NCBI GenBank assembly: GCA_003565195.1
Contig: PXCX01000313.1
Location: 1 to 5,666, forward strand
DNA: 5,666 nucleotides
Source of the DNA: PVC group bacterium
Lineage (GTDB): Bacteria > Verrucomicrobiota > Kiritimatiellia > CAIKKV01 > PXCX01
Reading direction: 5' to 3'
Below are positions 4,994 through 5,666 of this stretch, in pieces. The notes under the pieces are model-generated. The model did not search any database, had not been told where the DNA came from, and was given only the letters and a program-made list of their open reading frames with translations. Made by a program: the position numbers and the translations under genes. Every line of letters starts with the position of its first letter. The stretch's first letter is position 1.

Positions 4994-5350
4994 ATGACCA
5001 GAGCCAAAAATGCACCGGTAACGCGCCGCCGCCGCAAGCGCCGTCTTGCTCTAGCAAAAGGGTTTCGCGGTGCGCGCAGCAAACTTTTCCGGCAGGCGAC
5101 CGAGGCGGTCGACCGCAGTATGCGGCTGGCCACAACCCATCGCAAACTGAAAAAACGCGAATATCGCCGACTTTGGATTGTCCGGCTTTCCGCGGCCTGC
5201 CGTGCTCGTGACATCACCTACAGCCGTTTTATTGAAGGGATCACCAAGTCCGGCGTTGCTTTGGACCGTAAAATGTTGTCCGAAATCGCGATTAACGATC
5301 CTGACGCCTTTACGGCGATCGTAGATCAGATTAAAGCTCAAAGAGCCTGA
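4994..5350 (+). CDS. rplT: 50S ribosomal protein L20
   Basis: L20 (bL20) binds 23S rRNA early and is needed for the first steps of 50S assembly. In several bacteria it also represses its own operon by binding an mRNA site that mimics its rRNA target. The 118-residue length is typical (117-119). The sequence has the basic extended N-terminus (MTRAKNAPVTRRRRKRRLALAKGF), then the RGARSKLFRQA, RKLKKREYRRLWI and RLSAACR segments, and the globular C-domain (about 60-118) containing YSRFIEGI and LDRKMLSEIA. ATG at 4994 follows GAGGG (4981-4985) by 8 bases. It lies 22 bases after rpmI. In many genomes pheS comes next, but here an epimerase gene follows after 7 bases. Confidence 0.97.
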   Translation: MTRAKNAPVTRRRRKRRLALAKGFRGARSKLFRQATEAVDRSMRLATTHRKLKKREYRRLWIVRLSAACRARDITYSRFIEGITKSGVALDRKMLSEIAINDPDAFTAIVDQIKAQRA

Positions 5351-5357
5351 AACGCAC

Positions 5358-5666
5358 ATGAAGTGCCTGGTAACGGGAGGAGCTGGATTTATCGGATCGC
5401 ACATCGCCGCCGCACTGGGCGAAGATGGCCACCAGGTCTATGTGCTCGACAATCTTTCGTCGGGTTGCCGCGATAACTTAACCGGTATTCAACTGGCACA
5501 ACCGCTGATTGAGGCCGATATTCGTGATCCGGAGGCGTTGCGCCGTGCCATGGGCAATATCGACTGGGTTTTTCATCAGGCGGCATTGGTTTCAGTCTTC
5601 GATTCCGTTGAACGTCCCCGCGATAATCACGAGATCAATCTGACCGCTACGCTGGGCGTGCTGGAG
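5358..5666 (+). CDS. NAD-dependent sugar nucleotide epimerase, N-terminal part (cut by window end)
   Basis: This is the first 103 residues of an extended short-chain dehydrogenase. It has the Rossmann nucleotide motif TGGAGFIGSH (6-15), Asp31 in VLDNLSSG for the NAD adenosine ribose, the ADIRD strand (54-58) and HQAALVSV (73-80), the stretch that precedes the catalytic region. The pattern resembles UDP-glucose or UDP-N-acetylglucosamine 4-epimerases, which supply sugars for cell surface polymers. Where such relatives often have SVPRSVEDP, it has SVFDSVERP. The catalytic YxxxK lies beyond the window, so the exact substrate and even epimerase versus dehydratase are open. ATG at 5358 begins 7 bases after the rplT stop. 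The ribosome site is weak (AAAGAG, about 13 bases away), which suggests coupling to rplT translation. No promoter is visible in the gap. Confidence 0.88.
   Translation, partial: MKCLVTGGAGFIGSHIAAALGEDGHQVYVLDNLSSGCRDNLTGIQLAQPLIEADIRDPEALRRAMGNIDWVFHQAALVSVFDSVERPRDNHEINLTATLGVLE

Noticed and set aside
1..5666. Mobile element, CRISPR array, tRNA or defence genes
   Set aside because: No transposase, integrase, regularly spaced repeats or tRNA-like sequence was seen. Every long frame is a core translation or RNA repair gene, or the start of a sugar epimerase.

Overview
The window is bacterial chromosomal DNA of moderate GC content. It carries two gene groups, all on the + strand. The bacterial identity follows from the IF3, L35 and L20 genes, which have no archaeal counterparts in this arrangement. 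The phylum is less clear. The L35 style, a ThrRS without a TGS domain, and an archease next to a long-form RtcB are compatible with the PVC group (Verrucomicrobiota, Kiritimatiellota or Lentisphaerota), but that is a guess from sequence style and not a phylogenetic result.

Layout: (1) 1-109 is non-coding. It holds four tandem heptamers (42-69) and a strong inverted repeat (71-98), and I see no convincing promoter there. (2) 116-1990 is an RNA repair/splicing pair: archease, then the GTP-dependent RNA ligase RtcB 30 bases later. (3) 1991-2196 is intergenic. It holds a long stem-loop (2040-2079), a 15-base imperfect direct repeat (2010-2027 and 2119-2133), a good sigma70-type promoter (2085-2113) and a GC-rich leader hairpin followed by TTTT (2146-2177). 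(4) 2197-5350 is the classic translation cluster thrS-infC-rpmI-rplT: threonyl-tRNA synthetase, initiation factor 3, and ribosomal proteins L35 and L20. (5) 5358 to the window end is the N-terminal part of an NAD-dependent sugar nucleotide epimerase, 7 bases after rplT, where many bacteria would have pheS.

How it works together: RtcB seals RNAs with 2',3'-cyclic phosphate or 3'-phosphate and 5'-OH ends, and archease reactivates it. The second cluster supplies charged tRNA-Thr, the factor that proofreads initiation, and two proteins of the large subunit. In other bacteria this cluster is controlled by its own products: ThrRS on thrS, IF3 through an AUU start codon, and L20 on rpmI-rplT. The window shows matching hardware. 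There is a rare AUU start on infC behind an exceptionally strong Shine-Dalgarno sequence, a hairpin close to the thrS ribosome site, and an extended -10 promoter plus complementary segments before rpmI.

I do not see a new defence system, mobile element, CRISPR array or other wholly novel system. The most interesting points are the TGS-less ThrRS with a TTG start, the AUU start of infC, and the untranslated regions.
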